Below the pieces are notes generated by a model. That model did no database searches. It was not told the DNA's origin and saw nothing but the letters and a program-made list of their open reading frames with translations. The position numbers were made by a program, and so were the translations under genes. A DNA stretch of 64,000 bases from an uncultured Eubacteriales bacterium (GTDB lineage: Bacteria > Bacillota > Clostridia > Christensenellales > UBA1242), in assembly GCA_949031345.1 (NCBI GenBank), contig CARNVA010000004.1, forward strand, positions 1 to 64,000. The letters are read 5' to 3'. Positions 41,359-50,322 of the stretch are shown one piece after another. Position 1 is the first letter of the stretch; each line of letters begins with the position of its first letter.

Positions 41359-42759
41359 TTATATTGATTTTACTCTTTCTAAAATATCTCTTGCTGAGAC
41401 AAGACCGGTGGCTGCCGCGACAACAATGTTTCCTGCCTTACCAGCACCATCTCCAATGAAATAAAGATTTTTTGTCAAACACTTAAACTTATTATCTGTT
41501 TCAATTTCATTGCTGAAGAATTTAATTTCTGGACCATACAACAGTGTCTCATCATTATTCACACCTGGGATAATCTTATCAAGTTCTTCCAGTCCCTCTA
41601 AAATATTTTTTATAATTCTATATGGAAGCACCAGCGCAAGGTCTCCAGCAACGCAATCTTTAAGTGTTGGCTCAATGAAACCTTTGTTAAGCCTGTGCCA
41701 TTCACTTCTTCTTCCACATCTTAAATCTCTCAGACACTGAATAATAGGCTTTTTGTCACCAAGAACATTGGCTATTCTTGCAATTGACTCACCAAATTGC
41801 CTTGTATTTGTCACCGGCTGAGTAAGATTAACCTTGCAAATGAAAGCGAAGTTTGAATTGTTTGATTTTACATCTTTCAATGCGTGACCGTTGACGCAAA
41901 TATAACCATAGTAATTTTCTTTTGTAACATATCCGCCAGGATTTGTGCAGAATGTCCTTATCTCATCACCATAAGTTTTTGTCTTTATAAATATAGTTGG
42001 GTCATATATGACATCAGTGATTTTTTTCAAGACTTCCTTTCTTGTCTCCACCCTAACGCCAATCTCTATGCTTTGAGAATTGTAAGGGATGTTATGCTTG
42101 TCCAAAAAGCCTTGCATCCAGCCAGCACCCGTTCTTCCAGGGGCAATTGTCACAAACTTTGCCAAAAAACTGTCATCTTTGCCAGCAAGCTTGAAGATGA
42201 CTTTATTGTCATTTCCTTCATCTTCAATATCAATTACATCACAGTCTTCAAGAATTGTCACGCCTTTATTTTCTAAATATTCAGTAAAATTTTCAATGTA
42301 TGACGGAAGTTTGTCTGAGCCTAAATGTTTTTGCTTAATTAAAAGAAGTCTTGCACCTTTAAGTGTAACATTTTCTTTAATTCTTTCGCTTTCTTCGCTG
42401 CTTTTTGGATAAACTTCGGCATCCATTCCAAACTTATTAAAGATTTCTTCCGTTTCATCAATAAGTTTATAAGCCTCTTCCTGCCCCATATACTTAAACA
42501 AATCGCTTTTTCCAAGCTTTGGAATAAAATTTAATTTACCATCTGAAAAAGTACCTGCACCGCCATAACCAGATAAAATTTGACAAGGATTGCAATTAAA
42601 ACATTTGCCTGTCTTTTTCATAGGACAAACTCTGTTTCTTGCCCTTTTTCCCTTGTCAAGAAGACAAATCTTCAAAGCGGGATTATTTTCAATCAATTCA
42701 TAAGCACAAAACAGACCTGCAGGCCCTGCGCCAACTATTACAACATCAAATTTTTCCAT
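41359..42759 (-). CDS. FAD-dependent oxidoreductase (COG2509 type)
   Basis: A 466-residue flavoprotein. The dinucleotide motif VVIVGAGPAGLFCAYELI is at the N-terminus, followed by a Cys cluster CPMKKTGKCFNCNPC, SGYGGAGTFSDGKLN, and a second FAD motif LYFIGDGAGKAGNIVVAAATG at the end. It resembles COG2509 dehydrogenases of unknown substrate. GAGGATG precedes the ATG. Its last ~35 codons, terminator and downstream promoter are duplicated in decayed form at 37523-37735. Confidence 0.9.
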   Translation of the reverse strand: MEKFDVVIVGAGPAGLFCAYELIENNPALKICLLDKGKRARNRVCPMKKTGKCFNCNPCQILSGYGGAGTFSDGKLNFIPKLGKSDLFKYMGQEEAYKLIDETEEIFNKFGMDAEVYPKSSEESERIKENVTLKGARLLLIKQKHLGSDKLPSYIENFTEYLENKGVTILEDCDVIDIEDEGNDNKVIFKLAGKDDSFLAKFVTIAPGRTGAGWMQGFLDKHNIPYNSQSIEIGVRVETRKEVLKKITDVIYDPTIFIKTKTYGDEIRTFCTNPGGYVTKENYYGYICVNGHALKDVKSNNSNFAFICKVNLTQPVTNTRQFGESIARIANVLGDKKPIIQCLRDLRCGRRSEWHRLNKGFIEPTLKDCVAGDLALVLPYRIIKNILEGLEELDKIIPGVNNDETLLYGPEIKFFSNEIETDNKFKCLTKNLYFIGDGAGKAGNIVVAAATGLVSARDILERVKSI

Positions 42760-43066
42760 AACATCCTCAATTTAAATTGTATTTAAAACAACATTATTTA
42801 TTATATAACATAATCAAAAATTATCAAACTAAATTCCCACTTTAAAAAATATTATTAAAAATTGATTTTAATTTTTATTTTAAAAACATTATACAAGTAT
42901 AAAAAGTCAGTTTTGAAAGAAATTTTTTACAAAATAAATTTAAACCAACTCTTAAGATAAGTCAAGATATTTTTTAAAAATTTAAAAACAAAAACCAATA
43001 ACATTATTAGTTTATTAAAAATAAAAAAGTTGCCTTAAAAAGCAACTTTTTTAAATACATTTATCC
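42760..43066. other. AT-rich intergenic stretch
   Basis: 307 bp, very AT-rich, with no gene. It contains the terminator at 43023-43052; I see nothing else convincing. Confidence 0.6.
43023..43052 (-). terminator. Terminator after the 43067 gene
   Basis: AAAAAAGTTGC and GCAACTTTTTT around a short loop. Confidence 0.85.
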
Positions 43067-43362
43067 TTAACAAATAAACATTAAGCTTGCAGCCGCACTA
43101 AGCACTGTAGCATAAAGAATAATAACGATAACTACATACACAGCGAGTGAAACGAAGAAGCACCAAAGCCATCCTTTAAGGAAAGTCTTGCGTTCTAAAG
43201 AGCCGTCTTTATAAAGCAAAAGACCAATAATAAGCCCAATAAGCCCAATAAAGCCACACAAAACACCAATACCAACTTTAGAGGCCCCCCATTAGTGTTG
43301 CCTTGGTTTTGAACATTGTTTGTGTTGTTGTCACTGTATTGATTGTTGTTTTGTTCTTCCAT
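43067..43362 (-). pseudogene. Small membrane protein frameshifted in a G6 tract (possible phase-off allele)
   Basis: ATG 43362, with GGAGGAAGG upstream, encodes an Asn-rich start (MEEQNNNQYSDNNTNNVQNQ), reaches a G6 run (43290-43285), then goes out of frame and ends at a TAG after about 50 codons. Adding one G restores a 98-residue protein reading GGASKVGIGVLCGFIGLIGL, which aligns with SKLGIGILLFLLGIIGLIVG of the 37229 protein, then YKDGSLERKTFLKGW. So either the gene is in an OFF state or the run was miscounted. Confidence 0.75.
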
Positions 43363-43486
43363 GCCTTCCTCCTTTTAAAAAGATTTAATTTTATTTCATC
43401 ATTTGCTTTATTGCAAATGCCAAAATATAAAACTAATTTTATTTTACAATATAATATGCAAAAGTCAAGAATTTAATAATAATTTT

Positions 43487-44149
43487 TTATTTTTTCAACT
43501 TGTTTATCGCATCCAATCTGTCATGTGCTTTGAAAACATAATTTCCGCTGACAAGAATGTCCGCCCCAGAGTCAATAATGTCTTCCGCATTGTCAAGACC
43601 TACACCACCGTCCACTTCAATTTTAAACTTAAAATTGTTTTGCTGCCTTAAATCATCAAGCAACTTAATTTTTTGCATAGTCTCTGGTATAAACTTTTGT
43701 CCACTTGCCCCCGGCTCTACACCAAGCACTAAGATGACATCAAAATCATGCAAGAACATTTTTATTTCTTTAATTTCCGTTTCAGGTCTTATTGCAAGCC
43801 CTGCAAGCGCCTTATAATCTTTAATTTTTTCTAATGCCAAAACAATGTCATTTTTATTTTCAAAAGCTTCATAATGTATTGTGACAATGTTTGCCCCCGC
43901 TTTTAAATATTCATCAACAAGCTTAAGCGGCTCACTGCACATAAGATGAACATCAAGCATAGTAAGGCAATTTTGATTTATGTTGTTTGCAAGTGCACTG
44001 TCAAAATTTTTGCTTGAAACAAATATTCCATCTTTGACATCACAATGAATAAAGTCGGCAATGCCTTGCAGGCTTTTTGCATACTCAACTGTCTTTTGAT
44101 ATTCTTTAATAGGGTCAGTCGATACTGACACATAAATATTTTTTTTCAT
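43487..44149 (-). CDS. rpe: Ribulose-phosphate 3-epimerase
   Basis: Interconverts ribulose 5-phosphate and xylulose 5-phosphate. TIM-barrel motifs are FIHCDVKDGIFV, MLDVHLMCSEPL, IVTIHYEA, LGVEPGASGQKFIPE and KIEVDGGVGLDNAEDI. The usual start MxKIAPSIL is replaced by MKKNIYVSVST. It has 220 residues and AGGAG upstream. It follows rsgA, the common Firmicute order. Confidence 0.93.
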   Translation of the reverse strand: MKKNIYVSVSTDPIKEYQKTVEYAKSLQGIADFIHCDVKDGIFVSSKNFDSALANNINQNCLTMLDVHLMCSEPLKLVDEYLKAGANIVTIHYEAFENKNDIVLALEKIKDYKALAGLAIRPETEIKEIKMFLHDFDVILVLGVEPGASGQKFIPETMQKIKLLDDLRQQNNFKFKIEVDGGVGLDNAEDIIDSGADILVSGNYVFKAHDRLDAINKLKK

Positions 44150-44371
44150 TTTTTCTCCTAATCGTTTAAATAAACCTATCTTATCCTCAATACGCCTTTC
44201 ATCTAGTTTTAGTTTAACATATTTTTCAGCTTTATTTCAAATATTTTCAATTCTCTTTGAATTATTATTTTTAAAACTTTTATTTTAAACTGCAAAAAAC
44301 AATAATTGATAAAAGATTAGAAAACAAAGTCGTTAAACCTTAATCAAGCCTCAATCACTAGGCAATTAAAA

Positions 44372-45208
44372 TCAAAATCGCCTGTTGTTTTTAAGCTCAT
44401 CCAAAATCTTTAAATAGTTTTCATATCTTCTTTTGCTTATCTTTCCACTCTGCAAATCTTCAACCACACCACACTCTTTGCCACCTTCATGAAGACAAGA
44501 GCGATATTTGCACCTTGCCCTGCCATCGAGAAATTCTGGATAATAAGAAGAAAGCTCTCTCACTTCAAGCTTTGAAACATAACCAAGGTCCAAAAGTGAA
44601 AAACCTGCCGTGTCAGCAAGATAACTTTGCCCCAGCTTAAAAAGTTTTACTATTCTTGTGGTCTGTTTTCCACGCTCGATTTTCTTTGACAGACTTCCAA
44701 TCTTCTCATCACTGTCTAAAAGAGCATTGATAAGTGAAGATTTCCCAACCGCACTCTGTCCTGCAAGCACACAAAGCCCTTTAATCTCTTTGGCAAGCGG
44801 CTGGACATTTTTTGTCTTGGCACAAACCTCAACTATTTTAAAACTATGCCCATAATCTTGATAGACATCCTTTACAAATTCACCTTTTGCGAGGTCAATT
44901 TTATTTAAAACAATTATTGGCTCAATGTCATTAAGCACACAATAAATAATCAGTTTATCAACAAGGGCAAAATCAGGTCTAGGCGAAGGTGAAAGCACAA
45001 TAAAAATGCGGTCAATGTTTGCAACAGGCGGTCTGATTAAAAGATTTTTTCTTGGCAATACTTTGGTAATATTTTCACCAAACTCCACCCTGTCACCAAC
45101 AAAAATGCCACCCTCTTTAGTCTTCCCACTGGGCTTTATATTATATATTTCGTTGCCACTTTCCACTGAAAACAGGTCAGCATTTTTGGTAATTACAAGT
45201 CCTTGCAC
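44372..45208 (-). CDS. rsgA: Ribosome biogenesis GTPase RsgA
   Basis: A circularly permuted GTPase that matures the 30S subunit. It has an N-terminal OB-like domain, then G4 VLNKIDLAKGE, G1 LAGQSAVGKSSLINALL, G3 DTAGFSLL, and a zinc domain CKYRSCLHEGGKECGV. It has 278 residues with a GTG start 45208 after GGAGGAAG. It lies between rlmN and rpe; the prpC/prkC pair that often sits here is absent. Confidence 0.94.
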   Translation of the reverse strand: MQGLVITKNADLFSVESGNEIYNIKPSGKTKEGGIFVGDRVEFGENITKVLPRKNLLIRPPVANIDRIFIVLSPSPRPDFALVDKLIIYCVLNDIEPIIVLNKIDLAKGEFVKDVYQDYGHSFKIVEVCAKTKNVQPLAKEIKGLCVLAGQSAVGKSSLINALLDSDEKIGSLSKKIERGKQTTRIVKLFKLGQSYLADTAGFSLLDLGYVSKLEVRELSSYYPEFLDGRARCKYRSCLHEGGKECGVVEDLQSGKISKRRYENYLKILDELKNNRRF

Positions 45209-45377
45209 CCTTCCTCCATGTTATACTTTTTTTAGTAATATTGTTTATATTTATAAAAAATTGTTTAAAAACAGCGAAATTATTTAAAAAAAATGCTATT
45301 TTTTCGTTTTTTTAATGAAATTTTCCTATATTTCTGTTTGTTTTTGCAAATATAAAAAAATTATCATATTGCAATTT

Positions 45378-46415
45378 TTAATTGCCCTGTTTTTTCTCTT
45401 TGATAATCTTGTTTCGCAGTTGGCCACAAGCGCCCTCTATATCTTCACCCATAGTCCGCCTAACAGTCGCACTTGTCTTGAAGTTTTTGAGAAGGTCGGC
45501 AAACTTATAGGCTTCCAGCCTGCTTGTTCCTTTCAAAGTGCGTTCTTTGACCTCATTGAGCGGAATAATATTGACATGTGCATTTAAGCCTCTAAGCAGC
45601 CCGCTCAATCTTTTTGCATCCTCTTCGCAGTCATTAACCCCTTTAATCAAGGTGTATTCAATATAAATCTTTCTGCCAGTTTTATCATAATAGCGTCTGC
45701 ACGCGTCAATAATCTCTTTTATCGAAAAGCGGTTTGCAATAGGCATAACCTCTCTTCTTTTCTCATCCAGCGTCGCATGAAGAGAAATGGTAAGAGAAAT
45801 ATTGTAATCTTTTTCAGCCAACAGATCAATCTTATCCACCAGCCCACAGGTTGAAAGCGAAATGTTTCGCTGGCTTATATTAAGTCCGCGCGAAGAGGAA
45901 ACCAAATCAATAAATTTGCAAACATTTTCAAAATTATCAAGCGGCTCGCCACTTCCCATTAGTACAAGATTGGTGATTTTTCGGTCTTTCTCACTGCCTC
46001 CCAAATGCCTGTTGATGAGAAGCACTTGCCCCAAGATTTCTCCACTTGAAAGATTTCGCACCAGTCCATTTAAAGTCGAAGCGCAAAACTTGCAACCCAT
46101 TCGACACCCAACCTGAGTTGACAGGCAAAGTGTATAACCATATTTATATTTCATAAGCACGCATTCGACAATGTTTCCGTCGCCAAATTCAACTATATAT
46201 TTTCGCGTGCCATCCTTGCTTTCCAAAAATCTGTCGATTTTATAACTTGGATAATCTACGGCAATAATTTCCTTAATCGCTTTAGGCAGATTTGAAATCT
46301 CATCCAAATTTTTTCCGCTGTGGATTGCATTAAAAATTTGTTCTGCCCTAAACTTTGGCAGACCAATCTTTGTCACATATTCGCCCATTTCGGCAAAATT
46401 TAAGTCGCTAAGCAT
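45378..46415 (-). CDS. rlmN: 23S rRNA/tRNA adenine-C2 methyltransferase RlmN
   Basis: Radical-SAM enzyme that methylates A2503 of 23S rRNA and A37 of tRNA. The cluster motif is CRMGCKFCAST, preceded by LCLSTQVG and followed by NLVLMGSGEPLDNF, SLHATLDEKRREVMPI and the catalytic Cys in the C-terminal region ATVRRTMGEDIEGACGQL. ATG 46415 (345 residues) lies within the last codons of fmt, an 8-bp overlap, with AGAGGG upstream. Confidence 0.95.
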   Translation of the reverse strand: MLSDLNFAEMGEYVTKIGLPKFRAEQIFNAIHSGKNLDEISNLPKAIKEIIAVDYPSYKIDRFLESKDGTRKYIVEFGDGNIVECVLMKYKYGYTLCLSTQVGCRMGCKFCASTLNGLVRNLSSGEILGQVLLINRHLGGSEKDRKITNLVLMGSGEPLDNFENVCKFIDLVSSSRGLNISQRNISLSTCGLVDKIDLLAEKDYNISLTISLHATLDEKRREVMPIANRFSIKEIIDACRRYYDKTGRKIYIEYTLIKGVNDCEEDAKRLSGLLRGLNAHVNIIPLNEVKERTLKGTSRLEAYKFADLLKNFKTSATVRRTMGEDIEGACGQLRNKIIKEKKQGN

Positions 46416-47325
46416 TTTCAACCCTCTTTCCAAGCAGGTCATTATGACCGTTTAAGAAATCTCTTCCGCTTACACTCTTGCCAGATGGTGCTTTGCAGCT
46501 TACAATCTCTACAGCACCATTCTTGCACCCTATAACAAAATGCTTTTTATTATTCAACACCTTTCCTTGCTCAACCTGAAACTCGTCACTTACATTTTCA
46601 AGTTTTTCCACCTTGATATTAAGCTGATTTAACACAAAATATGTGCCCACCTCTTCCGATAAAGCTCTGACTTTGCAAACAAGTTCATCTGCCTTGAGCG
46701 AAAAATCTAAAAGGCCGTCTTCTTTGGAAAATTTGCCCACCTTGACAGCCTTTTCATGCTGCTGAGGGGTAAATGTAATTTGCCCTTTTTGATAATTTTT
46801 CACCACCTCTGCCACCATTTCGCCGCCAAGCTTTGCCAGCTTATCTTCAAGTTGAAGATAATATTCATTTTCGACCGCCACCTGTTTTTGCAATATTATA
46901 TCCCCTGCGTCAACTTCTTGTGCCACCTTCATGATTGAAACGCCACTTTGCTTATCTCCATTTAAAATGGCACTTTGAATAGGCGAAGCGCCTCTATACT
47001 TTGGCAGCAATGACGGATGAACATTTATGCAAAGTCTATGCTCTAAAAACTCGTTTGGCAAAATTTGTCCAAAAGAAGCAACCACTGACAAATCAAAGTC
47101 AATGGCCTTAACTTCATCCATATGCAAACGAAGTTTGTCAAAGGTTTTAACTTCAATTCCTCTTTCAAGAGCAAAAGTTTTCACCTCGGTCGGCGTCAAC
47201 TTATGCCCTCTTCCAGAAGGTCTATCTGGCTGAGTAATCACTGTGCCAACCTCAATCCCCTCTTCAAGCATTTTTTGCAGAACAATTAAAGAAAAACGCG
47301 AGCTGCCCAAAAATAATATCTTCAT
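46408..47325 (-). CDS. fmt: Methionyl-tRNA formyltransferase
   Basis: Formylates initiator Met-tRNA using 10-formyl-THF. Motifs are ILFLGSSRFSL at the N-terminus, VITQPDRPSGRGHKL, INVHPSLLPKYRGASPIQSAIL (catalytic region) and GVSIMKVAQEVDAGDI. It has 305 residues. It overlaps rlmN and follows def; the folate substrate could come from Fhs, encoded in this window. Confidence 0.96.
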   Translation of the reverse strand: MKILFLGSSRFSLIVLQKMLEEGIEVGTVITQPDRPSGRGHKLTPTEVKTFALERGIEVKTFDKLRLHMDEVKAIDFDLSVVASFGQILPNEFLEHRLCINVHPSLLPKYRGASPIQSAILNGDKQSGVSIMKVAQEVDAGDIILQKQVAVENEYYLQLEDKLAKLGGEMVAEVVKNYQKGQITFTPQQHEKAVKVGKFSKEDGLLDFSLKADELVCKVRALSEEVGTYFVLNQLNIKVEKLENVSDEFQVEQGKVLNNKKHFVIGCKNGAVEIVSCKAPSGKSVSGRDFLNGHNDLLGKRVENA

Positions 47326-47472
47326 AAAACTCCTATAAAACCAAAACTTTTTTTCGGTCTTGATTTAAATTAAAATAGATTAAATTCAATCAAAAAGCCT
47401 AAATCAAGCTTTCAAAATTAAAATTCAACAAAAGCAATTCAACAAGCAGACAAATTATCCACCATAAGCAGA

Positions 47473-47946
47473 TTAAAGCTGACCGCCATTTTTGACATAC
47501 TTATCTTTGTCAATGCTTTTGTCAACAAACAATACACCATCCAAATGGTCAAGCTCATGACAAATGCATCTTGCAAGCCACTTTTCACCAGTCAAAGTGA
47601 ATGGATATCCAAAGCGGTCAAAAGCCTTAACAGTCACTTCGTATGGCCTTTCAACTCTGCCGCGAAATCTTCCCACAGAAAGACAACCTTCCTCTTCAAC
47701 ATCTTTGCCTTTTGATTTGATTATCTCTGGGTTGACAAGCTCAAAAAATGCGTTGTTGACATCCATTACAACAACCCTTCTAAGCACTCCCACCTGTGGC
47801 GCAGCCAAACCCATTCCGTCATTTTTATACATAGTGTCTTTCATATCATCAAGAAGCTGCCAAAGGTCTTCGTCGAAATCTTTGACTGGTTTTGACTTCT
47901 TTCTAAGTGACGCCTCTCCAATTTTTACAACATCTCTTAATGCCAT
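47473..47946 (-). CDS. def: Peptide deformylase
   Basis: Fe/Zn enzyme that removes the formyl group from new proteins. The three motifs are GMGLAAPQVG, EEGCLSV and ICHELDHLDG. ATG 47946 (157 residues) has GGAGG 5 nt upstream. It is in the priA-def-fmt cluster. Confidence 0.96.
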   Translation of the reverse strand: MALRDVVKIGEASLRKKSKPVKDFDEDLWQLLDDMKDTMYKNDGMGLAAPQVGVLRRVVVMDVNNAFFELVNPEIIKSKGKDVEEEGCLSVGRFRGRVERPYEVTVKAFDRFGYPFTLTGEKWLARCICHELDHLDGVLFVDKSIDKDKYVKNGGQL

Positions 47947-47990
47947 ATTATCCTCCGAATTTAAGATTAAATTAAAACAAATTAACAAAA

Positions 47991-50162
47991 TCAAGAAAGG
48001 TTTTGCGGATTGACTTCAAAAAACACCGATGTTTTTGACGCCCTGTCAACAATCTTGAAAACTTCATTTTCGATTTCATCTGCCTTGTTCAATTTTAATC
48101 TCATCATAATTTGATATCGATATTTATCTTGAATGCGTTTGATTGGTGACTTCATTGCGTCAAGATATAAAATATCATCTCCATAAACGCCCTTCAATTT
48201 TTCTATTTCAGTATAACATATTTTTAATAATTCTCGCACATAATTTTCGTCAAAATCACTAAAAAGCACTCTTAAAATGCGAGTAAAAGGTGGAAATTGT
48301 GCTGTTTGCCTCATATTTATCTCTTTTTTAAAGAAACCCTTATAGTCATAATTTGCGGCAAACTTATAAACATAGTGTCTTGGGCTGTATGTTTGAAGCA
48401 CAACCTTTCCTTCCGCTTCGCTGCGTCCCGCACGCCCCGCAACCTGAGTAATAAGTGCGAAGGTACGCTCGGTAGAACGATAATCAGTGTGATATAAACT
48501 TTGATCGGCATCAACAATTCCCACCAAAGTCACATCTTCAAAGTCATGCCCCTTTGCAATCATCTGCGTGCCAACAAGTATGCCTGGCTTTGAAACTTTA
48601 AACTCACTCAAAATCTTCTGGTGAGCATTTTTAGTGGATGTCGTGTCATTATCCATTCTTAATATCTTCACATCTGGGAAATATTCCTGCAGTTTATGAA
48701 CAATCTGTTCTGTGCCAACCGCGCCATGCTTGATATTTTCACTCTTGCAATTTGGACAACGATTAAGCACCTTATATTGCTTGCCACAGTAATGACATTT
48801 AAGCCTGTTATCCTCTCTATGATAGACCAAACTTACATCACAATCGCTACATTTCGCAACATAGCCGCAATCACGGCATCTCATAAAAGAAGAGAAGCCC
48901 CTGCGATTTATGAAAATCATAGCCTGCTTTTTGTTGTTGATAACATTTGCAAGGTCTGCAAGCAGTTGATTTGAAAAAATTCCACTATTGCCACTGCGAA
49001 TTTCCCCCATCATGTCGATTATTTGAACGGGCGGAAGAGGTCTGCCATTTGCCCTGACCGGCAATTCAATCAATTGGTAAACACCCTCTTTTGCCCTTTG
49101 ATAACTTTCTGTTGAAGGAGTCGCACTGCCAAGAACAAGCGGACAACCATTAAATCTTGCCCTAAACTCAGCCACATCGTGTGTGTCATAACGGGGATTT
49201 GATTCTGATATATAGCTTGCTTCATGCTCTTCATCAATAATCACCATTCCAAGATTTTCAAGCGGTGCAAAAATGGCTGACCTTGCCCCAATAGCAATTC
49301 TCGCCTCACCCGAAAAGAGCCTCTTCCATTCGTCAAAGCGTTCACCTGCCGACAACCCACTGTGAAGCAAAGCCACCGACTCACCAAAGCGTCCCTTAAA
49401 ATTTGACATTATCTGTGGCGTAAGCGAAATTTCAGGCACAAGCATAATGGCATTTTTCCCTTCTTGTAAAGTACGCTCAATCAAATTCATATAAATTTCC
49501 GTCTTACCACTGCCTGTGACGCCATGCAAAAGATAGGTCTTATTTTCACAAATGGTCTTAATTGCCTCTCTCTGCCCTTCGTTTAAATTGACACGCCTGT
49601 CCTCTTGCATGACAACAAAAGGTGAGCGTTTAATCTCTTCACTCTCTTTTTTGATATACCCCTTTTCCAGCAACGCTTTTAAAGCTGAATAACCAAACTT
49701 ATCACCAAGCTGGGCTGCCGAAACCCTTCCATTTTGCAATTCATCCAAAATTTCCTGCTGTTTTTTTGCACTCTTTGAAAGCTTAACCTCAATGCCATCC
49801 ACTAAAGAATAATAAGTTTTAAAAAGCTCTTTTACCCTGCCCTCTCTCATTTCAGCAGGCAAGAACAGCCTCAATATTGACGCCAGTTTCAAATGATTTT
49901 TGTCTGCCATAAATTTCATAAGTTGCAACATTTCGCCCTTAATTGCCGGAGTTTCTTCAATTTTAGAGCGGATTTCTTTTATCTTTGACTCTTCATAGTT
50001 GCAAGTTTCCTTTATGCCGACAACAAATCCCTGCACCATGCGACTTGAAAAAGGGATGTAGACACGCATGCCTACACAAATGGTCATATCCTCTGGAATT
50101 TTGTATTCAAAAACGCGGTCAAGCGCCTTTGCATCTTGGTCAATTATTATCTCAGCAAACAA
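47991..50162 (-). CDS. priA: Primosomal protein N' (PriA helicase)
   Basis: 3'-5' helicase that restarts stalled forks. Walker A is HGVTGSGKTEIYM, Walker B IIDEEHEASY, followed by paired zinc knuckles CRDCGYVAKCSDCD and CHYCGKQYKVLNRCPNC, then ILVGTQMIAKGHDF and AGRAGRSE. I prefer TTG 50162 (FAEIIIDQDAKALDRVFEY) with GTGGAG upstream; ATG 50195 is an alternative. A decayed copy of its zinc region lies at 50251-50322. Confidence 0.94.
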   Translation of the reverse strand: MFAEIIIDQDAKALDRVFEYKIPEDMTICVGMRVYIPFSSRMVQGFVVGIKETCNYEESKIKEIRSKIEETPAIKGEMLQLMKFMADKNHLKLASILRLFLPAEMREGRVKELFKTYYSLVDGIEVKLSKSAKKQQEILDELQNGRVSAAQLGDKFGYSALKALLEKGYIKKESEEIKRSPFVVMQEDRRVNLNEGQREAIKTICENKTYLLHGVTGSGKTEIYMNLIERTLQEGKNAIMLVPEISLTPQIMSNFKGRFGESVALLHSGLSAGERFDEWKRLFSGEARIAIGARSAIFAPLENLGMVIIDEEHEASYISESNPRYDTHDVAEFRARFNGCPLVLGSATPSTESYQRAKEGVYQLIELPVRANGRPLPPVQIIDMMGEIRSGNSGIFSNQLLADLANVINNKKQAMIFINRRGFSSFMRCRDCGYVAKCSDCDVSLVYHREDNRLKCHYCGKQYKVLNRCPNCKSENIKHGAVGTEQIVHKLQEYFPDVKILRMDNDTTSTKNAHQKILSEFKVSKPGILVGTQMIAKGHDFEDVTLVGIVDADQSLYHTDYRSTERTFALITQVAGRAGRSEAEGKVVLQTYSPRHYVYKFAANYDYKGFFKKEINMRQTAQFPPFTRILRVLFSDFDENYVRELLKICYTEIEKLKGVYGDDILYLDAMKSPIKRIQDKYRYQIMMRLKLNKADEIENEVFKIVDRASKTSVFFEVNPQNLS

Positions 50163-50197
50163 TTTTTTACTCCACAGCCATTTTATCACAACCATAT

Positions 50198-50231
50198 TAA
50201 AAAAGCAACCAACATAACGCGGTTGCTTTTC
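50198..50231 (-). terminator. Terminator between family member 3 and priA
   Basis: AAAAGCAACC and GGTTGCTTTT form the stem, with a T-run that reaches the priA start region on the minus strand. Confidence 0.8.
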
Positions 50232-50250
50232 TTGACAATATTTTTACTAT

Positions 50251-50322
50251 TCTTAAATTCTGCTTGCCACAATATTGACGCTTAAGGCTGTTGTCATTTC
50301 TGCGATAAACTAAGCTTACATC
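50251..50322 (-). pseudogene. Decayed fragment of priA zinc-knuckle region
   Basis: On the minus strand one frame reads VSLVYRRNDNSLKRQYCGKQNLRI, aligning with DVSLVYHREDNRLKCHYCGKQYKVL of priA (~48771-48842). DNA identity by eye is roughly three quarters. It begins at the stop codon of family member 3 and looks like a recombination scar. Confidence 0.75.
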
